A stretch of 43,768 nt of DNA from Chromatiaceae bacterium (GTDB taxonomy: Bacteria; Pseudomonadota; Gammaproteobacteria; SZUA-140): the NCBI GenBank assembly GCA_003232725.1, contig QIJH01000075.1, forward strand, positions 1 to 43,768, read 5' to 3'. The notes beneath the pieces are model-generated. The model was not told the origin of the DNA and searched no databases. It saw nothing but the letters and a program-made list of their open reading frames with translations. Below, one piece after another: positions 42,588-43,768 of the stretch. The stretch's first letter is position 1; the number at the start of each line of letters is the position of its first letter. A program made the translations under genes and the position numbers.

Positions 42588-43768
<1,181 letters not shown>

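Overview
The window looks like a chromosomal piece of a free-living or host-associated gammaproteobacterium. The reasons are the gene order gyrA-serC-serA-pheA-aroF-tyrA-aroA-cmk-rpsA-ihfB-lapA-pyrF, a bifunctional CM/PDT PheA, a fused CysG, SlyD, a tRNA gene with encoded CCA, TonB-dependent uptake and GGDEF/EAL signalling. Species cannot be fixed from the sequence alone.

Left part (1-4.8 kb, minus strand): a surface-polysaccharide operon (wzz, manC, start of gmd) into which a HEPN/MNT toxin-antitoxin pair has been placed between two diverged copies of the gmd 5' end; then comEA and pyrF, with a terminator after comEA and another separating lapA from pyrF. 4.8-17.5 kb, minus strand: the long conserved housekeeping run from gyrA down to lapA, covering serine, phenylalanine/tyrosine and chorismate synthesis, nucleotide metabolism, ribosomal protein S1 and IHF-beta. 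Two genes here (rpsA, aroF), and serS at the far right end, carry small indels that break the frame.

Middle part (17.5-38 kb) is accessory: an IS3-family relic, a small roadblock-like protein gene, a LysR regulator divergent from a VOC/nitroreductase/EamA operon, tRNA-Arg(CCT), a large BarA-like hybrid kinase, an aldolase-SDR fusion, a TonB-dependent receptor with an 8-bp tandem repeat just upstream, an SDR, two overlapping citrate-synthase-like paralogues, a decayed thiamine-diphosphate enzyme, and a YfiR-type periplasmic protein overlapping a CHASE8-like/HAMP/PAS/GGDEF/EAL protein. Two ~140-bp MITE-like elements with matching terminal inverted repeats flank this block.

Right part (38-43.8 kb): an arsR-arsM pair with a near-consensus promoter and a perfect inverted repeat over the arsR start, slyD, a 1-kb graveyard of fragments (VOC, ParE-like toxin, orphan RHH antitoxin, IS481-type end), cysG, and a serS that runs off the window and is broken twice. 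No CRISPR array, rRNA, phage structural gene or riboswitch was seen. The least ordinary items are the gmd/HEPN-MNT arrangement, the paired citrate-synthase-like proteins, the arsR control region, and the repeat-associated indels in essential genes.
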